DNA of 64,000 nucleotides from Actinomycetes bacterium. GTDB taxonomy: Bacteria > Actinomycetota > Acidimicrobiia > IMCC26256 > PALSA-610. Position numbers and translations under genes: made by a program. The stretch lies in NCBI GenBank assembly GCA_025360585.1, contig JANYBW010000055.1, forward strand, positions 19,592-83,591. Reading direction: 5' to 3'. Below, in pieces: positions 42,406-52,004 of this stretch; within the stretch, counting starts at the first letter, position 1, and each line of letters starts with the position of its first letter. Below the pieces are notes generated by a model. That model was not told the DNA's origin and made no database searches. It saw only the letters and a list, made by a program, of their open reading frames with translations.

Positions 42406-45400
42406 GTGGCGATCGACCGATTTAGCCCCGCCGTCGCTGCCTGGTTTGAAAGCAATTTTGCCGCGCCCACTCCACCGCAGCTCGGTGGCTGGCCCGCAAT
42501 CGCGAACGGCGATCACACTCTCATCATCGCGCCGACTGGATCTGGCAAGACACTTGCGGCGTTCCTGTGGGCCATCGACCAGCTCGGGAATCAACCCGTT
42601 ATCGACAAACAGCAACGTTGCCGCGTTTTGTATATCTCGCCGCTACGAGCGCTAGCGGTCGACGTCGACAAGAATCTGCGCGCGCCGCTGCGGGGAATCG
42701 AATTCGCAGCCGAACGCCTCGGTGTGAGATTCACGTCGCCGACGGTCGGGATCCGCACCGGCGACACCGACAGCAAAACTCGTGCGGGATTGTTGCGTAA
42801 CCCTCCGGACATCCTCATCACTACGCCAGAGTCGTTGTACTTGATGTTGACTTCGAAAGCGCGTGAGACGTTACGTAGCGTTGAGTACGTCATCATCGAT
42901 GAGATCCACGCGATGGCTCCGACGAAACGCGGCGCGCACTTGGCGATCGCATTGGAACGCCTGGGCGAAATCACCACACGGTTGCCGCAACGAATTGGCC
43001 TGTCGGCAACGGTTCGACCGGTGCAAGAAATCGCCACCTTCCTCGGTGGTTTTGACGGTGGAGTGCCGCGTCCAGTCACGATTATTGACGCAGGTGCCCG
43101 CAAGGAACTCGATATCGAAATCATCGTGCCGATCGACGATATGGCAAACGTAAATTCGGCGGTCGATGAAAATCCGAGCGGACCGAGCGGGCCCGAGGCG
43201 CGCAACAGCATTTGGCCTCACGTTCATCCGCTCCTGCTCGAACTCATTCGTGCGCATACGACAACACTGATTTTCACCAACGCCCGGAGGCTCGCCGAGC
43301 GCCTCGCGGCGCGATTGAACGATCTTGCGGGTGAAGAACTCGTGCGAGCACATCATGGTTCTTTGGCGCGGGATCAGCGACTCCAGGTTGAAAATGATCT
43401 CAAATCAGGCCAGCTTCGCGCGATCGTGGCGACCAGCAGTTTGGAACTCGGCATCGACATGGGAACGGTCGATCTCGTTGTGCTCGTCGAGTCGCCGGGC
43501 TCAGTTGCTCGGGGGCTACAACGTATCGGTCGTTCCGGCCACCAAATCGACGCGCCGAGCAAAGGGAAACTTTTTCCAAAGTGGCGCGGCGATCTTTTAG
43601 AGACCGCAGCGGTCGTGCGCCGCATGCGCGAAGGCATCGTTGAAGAGATGCGTATTATCCAGAATCCGCTCGACGTCGTGGCCCAACACGTTGTCGCGGC
43701 ATGTTCCATGGACGAATGGAATGTCGAAGCGTTGCGCGCAACGATTCGCCGGAGCGCGAACTGTGCGCAGCTCAGCGACGACGTTTTTGATGGTGTGCTC
43801 GATTTGCTCTCCGGCCGATATCCGTCCGATCAGTTCGCGGGGCTACGGCCAAGGATCATTTGGGATCGGGTCGCTGGAACGGCTACGGCACGCGAGGGCT
43901 CGCAACGCATCGCGGTCACCAACGGCGGCACGATCCCGGATCGTGGTTTGTTCGGCGTGTTTCTTCCTGGGGGCGGGCGGGTCGGTGAACTCGATGAGGA
44001 AATGGTCTATGAAAGTCGCGTCGGCGAGGTGTTCGCACTCGGTGCGTCCTCCTGGCGGATCGAAGAGATCACGCACGATCGAGTGATCGTGACGCCCGCG
44101 CCCGGCGAGCAATCCAAGATGCCGTTTTGGCGAGGCGACAAACCTGGCCGGCCGCTCGAACTCGGGCGAGGCATGGGCGCTATTACGCGAGAACTCCGAG
44201 CCGTTTCAACTGAGATCGCACAACAACGCCTGCGCGCCGACGGCTTCGACGAGCGCGCCGCCAGCAATCTCACGCAGTATCTCGCTGATCAACACGAAGC
44301 CACGGGCGCGGTACCCGATGATCAGACCATTGTTATCGAACGGTTCCCCGACGAGATCGGCGATTGGAGCGTGTGCATCCTCACGCCGTTCGGAGCGCGA
44401 GTGCACGCGCCGTGGGCCATGGCGATTGAGGCACAACTCGAAGCGGAAGGCATCGACGCTCCGCCGATGTGGAGCGATGACGGCATTGTGTTTCGGCTGC
44501 CCGAAGCACTCAACACCTTGCCGCTCGAAACACTCATTCCGAGCTCCGACACGGTCGAGCAAACCGTCGTCGACCGTCTGCCTTCGACATCGTTATTTGC
44601 ATCGCGGTTTCGAGAAAACGCGGCGCGGGCACTGTTGTTGCCTCGCCGAGATCCCGGCCGCAGGACTCCGCTGTGGATGCAACGACAACGCTCCGCCGAT
44701 CTTTTGGAGGTCGCTTCGCAATACCCAGCATTCCCGATCTTGTTGGAAACAACTCGTGAATGTTTACGGGATGTTTTCGATCTTCCTGCCCTGCGGGAAG
44801 TGCTGAACGACATCAGTATGCGGCGAGTCAAGGTCGTGCAAGTTGAGACGCGGCGCGCTTCCCCGTTTGCGCAATCGCTGTTGTTCGGATGGATCGCTGT
44901 CTACATGTACGAAGGCGACACTCCAATTGCGGAACGGCGCGCCGCCGCGCTGTCCCTCGATCGCGGGCTTCTCCGCGATCTCCTTGGCAACGAAGATTTC
45001 CGTGAGCTGCTTGACGGTGCGGCACTCGCGCAACTTGAGCTGGAGCTACAACGGCTCACCACCAATCGATTCATACGATCGGCCGATGGGCTCACCGATT
45101 TGCTGCGCGATCTCGGCGACCTTCGGGTAGATGAAATCCAACATCGATGCAGTACTCCGGAGGTAGTTGCGGGTTGGATCCGCGATCTCTTATTGGCCCG
45201 GCGCATCATCGAGCTTCAAATCGCAGGTCAGTCTCGGTTCGCGGCGGCCGAAGATGCGGCTCGGTTTCGAGACGGTCTCGGTTGTGCACTTCCTAGTGGC
45301 CTCCCGGCGGCATTCACCGAGCCAGTCGATCGTCCGCTCGACGAATTGGTCGCTCGCTACGCACGAACCCACGGGCCCTTCACGACCGAACAGTGCGCAC

Positions 45401-46836
45401 AACGATTCGACGCACCCAATGAACGCGTGGACGCAGCGCTGCAGCGCCTCAGCGCGCTCGGCCGAGTTGTCGCGGGCGAATTCCGCCCCCAAGGCAATAG
45501 TCGCGAATGGTGCGACGATGGCGTGTTACGTCAACTGCGGCGTAGATCGCTTGCCGCACTTCGCAAAGAGGTAGAACCGGTCGACCCGACGGTGTACGCA
45601 CGGTTTCTTCCCGCGTGGCAGGGCATCACAAATCCTCGGCGAGGTCTGGATGCGCTCGTCGAAACCATCGAACAGCTACAAGGCGTTGCGATGCCCGCAT
45701 CCGTACTGGAATCGTCGATCCTTCCCGCGCGAGTCCGCGATTATCAGCCTGCGATGCTCGACTCGTTGTGTTCATCGGGAGAATTGGTCTGGGTTGGCGC
45801 CGGGCCGCTCGGAGACGATGGCCGGGTCCGCTTATTTTTCCGGGATCGGATTCGGTTGCTCGCACCAGCGTGCAGCCAACAATCGTTTGAACCCGCCGAG
45901 TTGCACCAGATGCTCCTCGAGCACTTCAACTCCGCCGGCGCATCGTTTTGGTCCGATCTCGTGGCTGCCACCGGAAATCCAGCTGAAACCGCATTGCTGC
46001 ACGCACTGTGGGATTTGGTCTGGGCGGGTTTGATCACCAACGACACGTTCGCGCCGGTGAGAGCACCTCGAACCAACAAACGGCCCTCGGCACGAACCGC
46101 TCGCAGCCGTCCGAATGTTTCGCGTTTGAGTCGGCTGGGGCCACCCGCGGCAGCTGGGCGATGGTCGCTCGTCGCGCCGTTGCTGTTGCCGACACCGTCG
46201 CCGACTGAGGTTGCCCACGCGACCGCGTTGACCCTACTGGAGCGCCACGGCATCGCGACTCGCGAGGCCGTCAACGCGGAAGGAATCGTTGGCGGATTCG
46301 CCGGCGTGTACCCAATACTCAAAGCGTTAGAAGAAGCCGGCAAGGTGCGGCGAGGTTGGTTCGTGGCCGAACTCGGCGCGGCCCAGTTCGCGATGTCGGG
46401 GCCAATCGAACGGCTCCGCAACGAACGCGACTCACTGGAACGTACCGAACCTGTTGTGCTGAGCGCGGTCGATCCAGCCCAACCATACGGCAGCGTCTTG
46501 TCTTGGCCGGAGCACGCGCACGGTCGCGGATCACGCACGGCTGGTGCCACCGTCGTGTTACGCCGCGGTTCAGTTGTTGCGTTTCTTGAGCGCGGTGGCA
46601 AAACCATGTTGACGTTTGAAGCGTTCGAGGATCTCCACGCGTTGGCTTCGGCCGCGACGAATCCGAACGAGGAATGGATCGGTGCGCTTGTCGACGCGGT
46701 TCAGAGCCGCAAGATCAACGACCTTCAGCTCCAGACCATCAATGGAGAGCCCGCGCGCACCGCTCCCATCGCCGACGACCTACGCAATGCGGGTTTCGCC
46801 GACGGTTTCAAAGGGCTCGTATTGCGTTCGCGTTAG
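42406..46836 (+). CDS. lhr: Lhr-type ATP-dependent 3'-5' helicase
   Basis: 1476 residues from GTG (VAIDRFSP). SF2 motifs: Walker A APTGSGKT at 42-49, PLRALAVDV (Ia), ITTPESLYLML, DEIH at 165-168, SATVRP, ATSSLELGIDMG and QRIGRSGH. The Lhr-specific winged-helix and beta-barrel region follows, and the long C-terminal part (about 850-1476) matches full-length actinobacterial Lhr, used in DNA repair. The frame continues 65 codons upstream through the hairpin element, but that part is not protein-like. The TAG stop is the first three bases of dispersed-repeat copy 3. Confidence 0.92.
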   Translation: MAIDRFSPAVAAWFESNFAAPTPPQLGGWPAIANGDHTLIIAPTGSGKTLAAFLWAIDQLGNQPVIDKQQRCRVLYISPLRALAVDVDKNLRAPLRGIEFAAERLGVRFTSPTVGIRTGDTDSKTRAGLLRNPPDILITTPESLYLMLTSKARETLRSVEYVIIDEIHAMAPTKRGAHLAIALERLGEITTRLPQRIGLSATVRPVQEIATFLGGFDGGVPRPVTIIDAGARKELDIEIIVPIDDMANVNSAVDENPSGPSGPEARNSIWPHVHPLLLELIRAHTTTLIFTNARRLAERLAARLNDLAGEELVRAHHGSLARDQRLQVENDLKSGQLRAIVATSSLELGIDMGTVDLVVLVESPGSVARGLQRIGRSGHQIDAPSKGKLFPKWRGDLLETAAVVRRMREGIVEEMRIIQNPLDVVAQHVVAACSMDEWNVEALRATIRRSANCAQLSDDVFDGVLDLLSGRYPSDQFAGLRPRIIWDRVAGTATAREGSQRIAVTNGGTIPDRGLFGVFLPGGGRVGELDEEMVYESRVGEVFALGASSWRIEEITHDRVIVTPAPGEQSKMPFWRGDKPGRPLELGRGMGAITRELRAVSTEIAQQRLRADGFDERAASNLTQYLADQHEATGAVPDDQTIVIERFPDEIGDWSVCILTPFGARVHAPWAMAIEAQLEAEGIDAPPMWSDDGIVFRLPEALNTLPLETLIPSSDTVEQTVVDRLPSTSLFASRFRENAARALLLPRRDPGRRTPLWMQRQRSADLLEVASQYPAFPILLETTRECLRDVFDLPALREVLNDISMRRVKVVQVETRRASPFAQSLLFGWIAVYMYEGDTPIAERRAAALSLDRGLLRDLLGNEDFRELLDGAALAQLELELQRLTTNRFIRSADGLTDLLRDLGDLRVDEIQHRCSTPEVVAGWIRDLLLARRIIELQIAGQSRFAAAEDAARFRDGLGCALPSGLPAAFTEPVDRPLDELVARYARTHGPFTTEQCAQRFDAPNERVDAALQRLSALGRVVAGEFRPQGNSREWCDDGVLRQLRRRSLAALRKEVEPVDPTVYARFLPAWQGITNPRRGLDALVETIEQLQGVAMPASVLESSILPARVRDYQPAMLDSLCSSGELVWVGAGPLGDDGRVRLFFRDRIRLLAPACSQQSFEPAELHQMLLEHFNSAGASFWSDLVAATGNPAETALLHALWDLVWAGLITNDTFAPVRAPRTNKRPSARTARSRPNVSRLSRLGPPAAAGRWSLVAPLLLPTPSPTEVAHATALTLLERHGIATREAVNAEGIVGGFAGVYPILKALEEAGKVRRGWFVAELGAAQFAMSGPIERLRNERDSLERTEPVVLSAVDPAQPYGSVLSWPEHAHGRGSRTAGATVVLRRGSVVAFLERGGKTMLTFEAFEDLHALASAATNPNEEWIGALVDAVQSRKINDLQLQTINGEPARTAPIADDLRNAGFADGFKGLVLRSR

Positions 46837-46983
46837 AGGGCGCGCCAAAAGGCGACGGGTTCTTACTGATCTCGACGAAGCGCGGCGCCGCCCGGGGCCC
46901 GAGCGGCCCCGGAGCGCAGCGACGAGAGCGCGAAACTGGATTCTTGCATCGGATTACCTCTCACCTATCGGCGCGCGTTCTTA
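46834..46983 (+). repeat. Dispersed MITE-like repeat, copy 3 (150 bp)
   Basis: Begins with the TAG that ends lhr (TAGAGGGCGCGCC) and ends GGCGCGCGTTCTTA 31 bp before the convergent dehydrogenase gene's stop. Very close to copy 2 along its length. Internally it has a GGGGCC-CGAGC-GGCCCC hairpin. Confidence 0.85.
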
Positions 46984-47014
46984 GACGCGAAGGCTTTGAA
47001 GTTCTAGATGCCAA

Positions 47015-48061
47015 TCACGATTCCGCCATCACAATCACGGCTCGCCCTCGCAATGCACCAGAATCCAGTGCCTCGTAGGCCCGGTCGATTTCATCAAGCC
47101 CGAACCGATCTACATCCACCCGGATCAGCCCAGCTTCAGCCAGGGCGATCGCTTCGCGGGTATCGGCGATCGTCGGACCCTGAAACGTAAATACCTCACC
47201 TCCGCGGGGCAGGCCGTTACTCCAATCAGTTCGCAGCGTTCCGCCGCCTGCGCCAACCAATCCGAATGCACCGGTCGGCCGGGTAGCTCCTATGCCCAGC
47301 GCGATTGTCGAATCGATTCCCACGAAATCGAGCACCGCGTGAGCGCCGCGCTCTCCGACCGCCTTGCGCAGGGCCCGAGCGGTCGTTTCGTCCACTCCCG
47401 CAAGCGCTTCGTGGGCTCCGAGCTCAAGCGCGTATTCGCGGCGTGCGGGATTGTTGTCGATCACCAAGACCCGTGCGGCCGACAGCACCCTCAAATACTG
47501 GACGGCAAAGCTTCCCAAACCACCAGCGCCAATCACCACAACAGTCGTTCCAGGGCCAAGCTTTGGAAGCACTCGCCGAACTGCGTGATACGACGTTGCT
47601 CCGGCATCAGTCAGTACACCCGCGACCGTTGGGTCGAGCGTGCGCAGCGGTATCAGCTCGCGGACGCTGCGAACCATCACGTATTCGGCCAGGCCACCAT
47701 CGCGCCCGTAACCACGCCCTGCGATGCCAAAATCGCAACAATTGTCGTAGCCGCGCACGCATTCGTCGCACGTTCCGCAACTCGTGGGAGACATACACGC
47801 CACCGCATCACCTACCGAGACGCCAGAGACGCCTTCGCCGACGGAATGCACCCAACCACCGATCTCATGACCGAGCGTGAACGGCATCTGCCAACCAATT
47901 GCCTCACCGATAGCGGCGGGCATCGTGGTCATAATCAAATCCGAATGGCAGAGCCCGTTGCCCGCAACCTTCACCACAACTTGGTCTGGCCCCGGTTCAG
48001 GAATATCAATATCTACAAGTTGCGGTGGTTGTTCCCAAGCCAACATTCGGTACGCGCGCAT
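47015..48061 (-). CDS. Zinc-dependent alcohol dehydrogenase (MDR family)
   Basis: 348 residues from ATG (MRAYRMLAW). Catalytic zinc ligands Cys38 and His65-Glu66 (LGHEIGGWV), structural zinc ligands Cys95, Cys98, Cys101 and Cys109 (CGTCDECVRGYDNCC), and NAD-binding GAGGLGSFAVQYLR with Asp in VLVIDNNPARR. It oxidises an alcohol or reduces an aldehyde; substrate unknown. The amidase gene is divergent, 62 bp between starts. Confidence 0.9.
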   Translation of the reverse strand: MRAYRMLAWEQPPQLVDIDIPEPGPDQVVVKVAGNGLCHSDLIMTTMPAAIGEAIGWQMPFTLGHEIGGWVHSVGEGVSGVSVGDAVACMSPTSCGTCDECVRGYDNCCDFGIAGRGYGRDGGLAEYVMVRSVRELIPLRTLDPTVAGVLTDAGATSYHAVRRVLPKLGPGTTVVVIGAGGLGSFAVQYLRVLSAARVLVIDNNPARREYALELGAHEALAGVDETTARALRKAVGERGAHAVLDFVGIDSTIALGIGATRPTGAFGLVGAGGGTLRTDWSNGLPRGGEVFTFQGPTIADTREAIALAEAGLIRVDVDRFGLDEIDRAYEALDSGALRGRAVIVMAES

Positions 48062-48123
48062 CGCGCAAACGCTACAGCTCGGCCCGCCGATACGCTGAGC
48101 CTCAACTGAACGAGGAGAATTCC

Positions 48124-49518
48124 ATGACCAACTCCAACATCGCAACATCTTCCGCCGTAGATCTCGCCGCCAAGATTCAAGCCAAGGAGTTGAGTGCGGT
48201 CGAGTTGCTCGACATGTATCTTGATCGCATCGAGCGCCTCAATGGGCCCATCAATGCCGTCGTGACGCTGGACGCCGATCGAGCCCGTGCGAATGCCATC
48301 GCGGCTGACCAAGAAACCGTCCGCGGCAATTCACGCGGGCCACTTCACGGATTGCCGATCACGATCAAAGATGCGATCGAAGTTGCGGGCGTGCGCTCCA
48401 CCGGCGGCGCAATCGAACTCACCAATCACGTTCCCAATCACGATGCCCCATCGGTCGCGAAACTCAAAGCCGCCGGCGCAATCGTCTTTGGTAAAACCAA
48501 CGTTCCCCGCTGGTCGGGAGAACCGCAAACGTTCAACGATATCTTCGGTACTACCAATAATCCTTGGGCAACCGATTGCACGCCATCAGGTTCCTCCGGC
48601 GGTGCGGCCGCCGCGGTCGCGGCGGGTTTCACCAGTTTCGAGGTTGGCACGGACATTGGCGGTTCGGTTCGCATGCCTGCGCATTGCTGTGGCGTATTCG
48701 GCTTGAAACCGAGCTACGGCGTCATCTCACAGCGCGGATATCTCGATCGAATCGGAGGCGGCACCACCGATGTAGACATCAACGTGTTCGGCCCGATCGC
48801 GCGCAGTATCGACGACATTGATGTGTTATTGACGGTGCTCGGTGGGCCACCACCTGAACAACAATTGGGTTGGAATTTGCAACTTCCCGCGGCGCGATTT
48901 TCCGAGGCCAAAGGATTGCGGATCGGCATTTGGTTCGAACAAGCCGGCATGCCGATCGATACACAAGTGCTTGCACTGTTGCATACAGCAGCCGAACAAC
49001 TTCGCGCGGCGGGCGCGCTCGTAGACGTGGCGCATCCAGCGGTTGATTTCGACGAGCAAAACTCGATATTTTTCCAACTCATTGGCGCTGCGATTTCGCC
49101 GTCGCTCCCCGATGAGCTGGCTCACGCGATGGCGGGATCCCATCGCGATTGGTTGACCGCCCAACAACGCCGAACAGAACTCCAAGCGATTTGGGCCGAT
49201 TGGTTCACCGAATACGACATCTTGTTGTGCCCCGTCTGGCCCACACCCGCGTTTGCGCATTCGCAAGCCGGCGACTTCATCACGCGCACAGTCGAGATAC
49301 TCGGCGAGCCTCACCCGCAGACGGTGCTCGTGCAATGGCCAGGACTGATCGGGCTCATGAACCTGCCATCAGTCTCGGCACCGATCGGGCGCACGCGAGA
49401 AAACCTGCCCGTTGGGATGCAAATAGTTGCGCCCTTGTTACGCGACCGCGATGCGATCGCCGTCGCCCGCATCCTCAGCGACATCAACGGGGGGTACACA
49501 CCGCCACCAGGTTTCTGA
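48124..49518 (+). CDS. Amidase (amidase-signature family)
   Basis: 464 residues from ATG with GGAG eight bases upstream. Ser-cisSer-Lys triad elements: Lys82 in ITIKDAIEV, SGSSGG at 155-160, and GGSVRMP with Ser181. LSAVELLDMYLDRIERLN and GPIARSIDDIDVLLTVLGGP are family stretches. It hydrolyses an amide in the cytoplasm; substrate unknown. An N-terminal extension in frame overlaps the dehydrogenase and is rejected. A truncated relative is at 36345-37266. Confidence 0.9.
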   Translation: MTNSNIATSSAVDLAAKIQAKELSAVELLDMYLDRIERLNGPINAVVTLDADRARANAIAADQETVRGNSRGPLHGLPITIKDAIEVAGVRSTGGAIELTNHVPNHDAPSVAKLKAAGAIVFGKTNVPRWSGEPQTFNDIFGTTNNPWATDCTPSGSSGGAAAAVAAGFTSFEVGTDIGGSVRMPAHCCGVFGLKPSYGVISQRGYLDRIGGGTTDVDINVFGPIARSIDDIDVLLTVLGGPPPEQQLGWNLQLPAARFSEAKGLRIGIWFEQAGMPIDTQVLALLHTAAEQLRAAGALVDVAHPAVDFDEQNSIFFQLIGAAISPSLPDELAHAMAGSHRDWLTAQQRRTELQAIWADWFTEYDILLCPVWPTPAFAHSQAGDFITRTVEILGEPHPQTVLVQWPGLIGLMNLPSVSAPIGRTRENLPVGMQIVAPLLRDRDAIAVARILSDINGGYTPPPGF

Positions 49519-49538
49519 AATGAGCCCGATGGGCAACG

Positions 49539-49916
49539 TCAGTGTCGACCGTCGAGCGGTTCGCAGTCCGCGGCGTACCCGCCTTCGGGATCAGCATTGC
49601 GGTGTAACACTGCGGCGGTGATCGCAACGTCGACACGATGGGTATCGCCTTCGCTCGCTGCAATCGCGTTTCCGTCCACGATCAACGAAAACCCCCCACG
49701 TTCAAAGGGCATCCAGAGCAAGCTGACGTTCGGACGGTCGGTGGCATTGGCAGCCGTTTTTTTGCCGACTGCCATTGAGAGTTGCCCATCGACGAACGCG
49801 ACGACGACGTGGGTGGTATGAGGCCGCAGATCCGCGCCCGTGGTAATCAGATAGGGCGCGTATCCGTATTGTCGCAACCGGTCGGCCAGTTCTTCGGGGT
49901 CAACGCGTACGCTCAT
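49539..49916 (-). CDS. Pyridoxamine-5'-phosphate-oxidase-like split-barrel protein
   Basis: 125 residues from ATG. Split-barrel flavin/F420-binding pattern: YAPYLITTGADLRPHTTHVVVAF, GQLSMAVGKKTAANATDRPNVSLLW (the K-x2-N-x3-P-V-L type turn) and FSLIVDGNAIA. Such small proteins bind FMN, F420 or haem. Convergent with the amidase, 20 bp between stops. Confidence 0.7.
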   Translation of the reverse strand: MSVRVDPEELADRLRQYGYAPYLITTGADLRPHTTHVVVAFVDGQLSMAVGKKTAANATDRPNVSLLWMPFERGGFSLIVDGNAIAASEGDTHRVDVAITAAVLHRNADPEGGYAADCEPLDGRH

Positions 49917-49975
49917 CCTGGCAATCTATCGACCGACACTGACACTACCGTCGGCGAGGTTTCCGACCGCGAGAC

Positions 49976-50869
49976 CTAAACCTCGACGTGCTCGACGGTT
50001 TGGCGCAACACGTTGAACACCGCACCCGGCATCCGTACGCGATCGTCCGACGCGTACATCAGGCGAATCGCCGCGAGGTTTGGGTCGACATCTTCAGTGA
50101 GTGAGCTCATGGTGTCCCAGACCGAAAGATCATCCGGAGTGGGCGCGCCTGGTTCCCAGCCCGCGCCCCAGACATCCCACGGCAGCATCTCAATTTTGTT
50201 CATCGCCGCGAAGTCAAGGCGCAGATTGCCGGCGATCCAGTGCGCGCCGTGTTCCCCAATTGCCGTGAGGCCGAAGCGTCCGGCATCAAGTTCGCCGCGG
50301 CGCCAACCTTGCCAGGCCTTAGCCGCGATCACGAATTCCTCGACGGTCAGATCGAGTGGGTCACCTTGGAAATTGATCATTGAACGCCACTGCTCGTCGA
50401 GCTGGGCGTCAACGAGTACCCAACGTTGTTCATCAGCATTCCAATATTCGACAACCCAATGATCCTCAAAGTTCTTCGGCACAAAGTAGCTACCAAAGCC
50501 GCATCGCGATCGCGCGGGGATGTCTAATGATCGCAACACCGAAACGGTCAGTTTCGTGTAGTTGTGGCACCGTACGCAGACTCGGTGTTGCGGGGCCCGC
50601 GATTCGGACAGTGGTCGTTCATCCAGCTGGAGCGCGCGTTCCAACATCATGCGAACGTCGCGGAAGTTGACATCGTCGGCGCGTTCGCCGACGACGACTC
50701 CGTAGAACGGCTCCGCAACAACGTCATAGATCAGCGCACCTTGCACGAACGCAACGACGCGTGCAACGAGTTTACGGCTTCCCGCCGCAGCCTCGATCCC
50801 AAAATCGAAACCGGTCGTGTCGGTGAACGGGCCCGGAGCAGCAAACCAAACGAGTGATTCAGTATTCAT
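49976..50869 (-). CDS. Transglutaminase-like cysteine protein
   Basis: 297 residues from ATG; a GTG directly before it is an alternative start. The triad is suggested by Cys in RVCVRCHNYTKLTVSVLRSL (the usual GxCxx-helix position), His in EDHWVVEYW and Asp in WVLVDAQLD. The preceding N-terminal part and C-terminal region have no recognised domain. Bacterial proteins of this type are cysteine peptidases or amidases. It lies 18 bp downstream of the acyl-CoA dehydrogenase stop, so co-transcription is likely. Confidence 0.75.
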   Translation of the reverse strand: MNTESLVWFAAPGPFTDTTGFDFGIEAAAGSRKLVARVVAFVQGALIYDVVAEPFYGVVVGERADDVNFRDVRMMLERALQLDERPLSESRAPQHRVCVRCHNYTKLTVSVLRSLDIPARSRCGFGSYFVPKNFEDHWVVEYWNADEQRWVLVDAQLDEQWRSMINFQGDPLDLTVEEFVIAAKAWQGWRRGELDAGRFGLTAIGEHGAHWIAGNLRLDFAAMNKIEMLPWDVWGAGWEPGAPTPDDLSVWDTMSSLTEDVDPNLAAIRLMYASDDRVRMPGAVFNVLRQTVEHVEV

Positions 50870-50887
50870 CACGAAGACGCCCCATTT

Positions 50888-51988
50888 CTATTTTGGAAGT
50901 CCGAGAATTCGTTCCGCGATGATATTCCGTTGGATTTGACTCGTGCCGCCCGCGATGCGAGCACCCGGAGCCGACAACAATCCGTCGGTGACCGGACCCG
51001 ACAACATCGCATCGGCACCCTGAGTCGCGGACCGAAACACCGCGGAATCAAACATCAACTCGGTGGTACCAAGTTTTGCGATCGACGCCAACACCGATGC
51101 GACTGGCCCTTGTCGTTGCCCCATCGCCCACAGCGCAGTGCCGCGAATCCACAACGCCATCAGAGCGTCGAGCTCCACCACATCCAATGCTTCTGAGTGC
51201 GCGATCATCGCGTCGAGGCGTCGTTGCATCGAGATCCCCGACGCTCCGATATAGCCCCGCTCGTTGGTGAGCGCGCCCATCGCAACGGACCAACCTTCGT
51301 GGATCGGCCCGACCATTTGATCTGCATCGATGCGGACAGCATCGAAAAAGACTTCGTCGAAATCTGTGCCGCCGTTCATTTGTCGTAGTGCTCGTGCCGT
51401 TACACCGGGTGCATGCATATCAACGAGAAAAAACGAAATACCCCGATGCGGTTTCGCAGTGCCATCGGTACGGGCCAACAAAATTCCACGATCAGCGACT
51501 CGGCCGTTGGAGCACCACACCTTTTGGCCGTCGACCGTCCACTGTTGGCCATCGAGAACCGCCCGCGTCGAAAGCCCGGCCAAATCAGATCCCGCGTTCG
51601 GTTCCGAAAATAATTGGCACCACACCTGCGACCCATCGAGAATCGACGGTAAGTGCTCGCGCTGTTGCACCGGCGTGCCGAAGGTCAAGAGCGCGCCCGC
51701 GGTCAGCACGTTGCCGACCATATTCAAAAACGGCGGCACTTGCGCGTGCGCACAGGCCCGGATCCATACGCCGGTATGGGCTGGCGTGAGACCCTGGCCA
51801 CCAGCTTCGACTGGCCAATGAATACCCGCGAAACCTGCTTCGAATATTGCGCGTTGCCAGGCCTGCCCGGGCGCAACAAGATCCGGTGGGAGAATCGCGC
51901 CGTAATCACGAGGAGCGACCGAACGATGATCCTCCAGCCACCGCACAACTTGAGTATCAAAATCCTCAACACTGATCATCGATGACAT
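50888..51988 (-). CDS. Acyl-CoA dehydrogenase
   Basis: 366 residues from ATG with GGGGAG upstream. Motifs: FAGIHWPVEAGGQGLTPAHTG, CQLFSEPNAGSDLAGLSTRA, VDGQKVWCSNGRVADRGIL and the C-terminal ARIAGGTSQIQRNIIAERIL. The usual Glu base in the E-GGTSQ region is Ala, so the catalytic base lies elsewhere or the protein works as half of a heteromer, as in sterol-type FadE pairs. It starts 16 bp after the thiolase-fusion stop, in one operon. Confidence 0.88.
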   Translation of the reverse strand: MSSMISVEDFDTQVVRWLEDHRSVAPRDYGAILPPDLVAPGQAWQRAIFEAGFAGIHWPVEAGGQGLTPAHTGVWIRACAHAQVPPFLNMVGNVLTAGALLTFGTPVQQREHLPSILDGSQVWCQLFSEPNAGSDLAGLSTRAVLDGQQWTVDGQKVWCSNGRVADRGILLARTDGTAKPHRGISFFLVDMHAPGVTARALRQMNGGTDFDEVFFDAVRIDADQMVGPIHEGWSVAMGALTNERGYIGASGISMQRRLDAMIAHSEALDVVELDALMALWIRGTALWAMGQRQGPVASVLASIAKLGTTELMFDSAVFRSATQGADAMLSGPVTDGLLSAPGARIAGGTSQIQRNIIAERILGLPK

Positions 51989-52004
51989 CGCAGCGACTCC
52001 CCGA

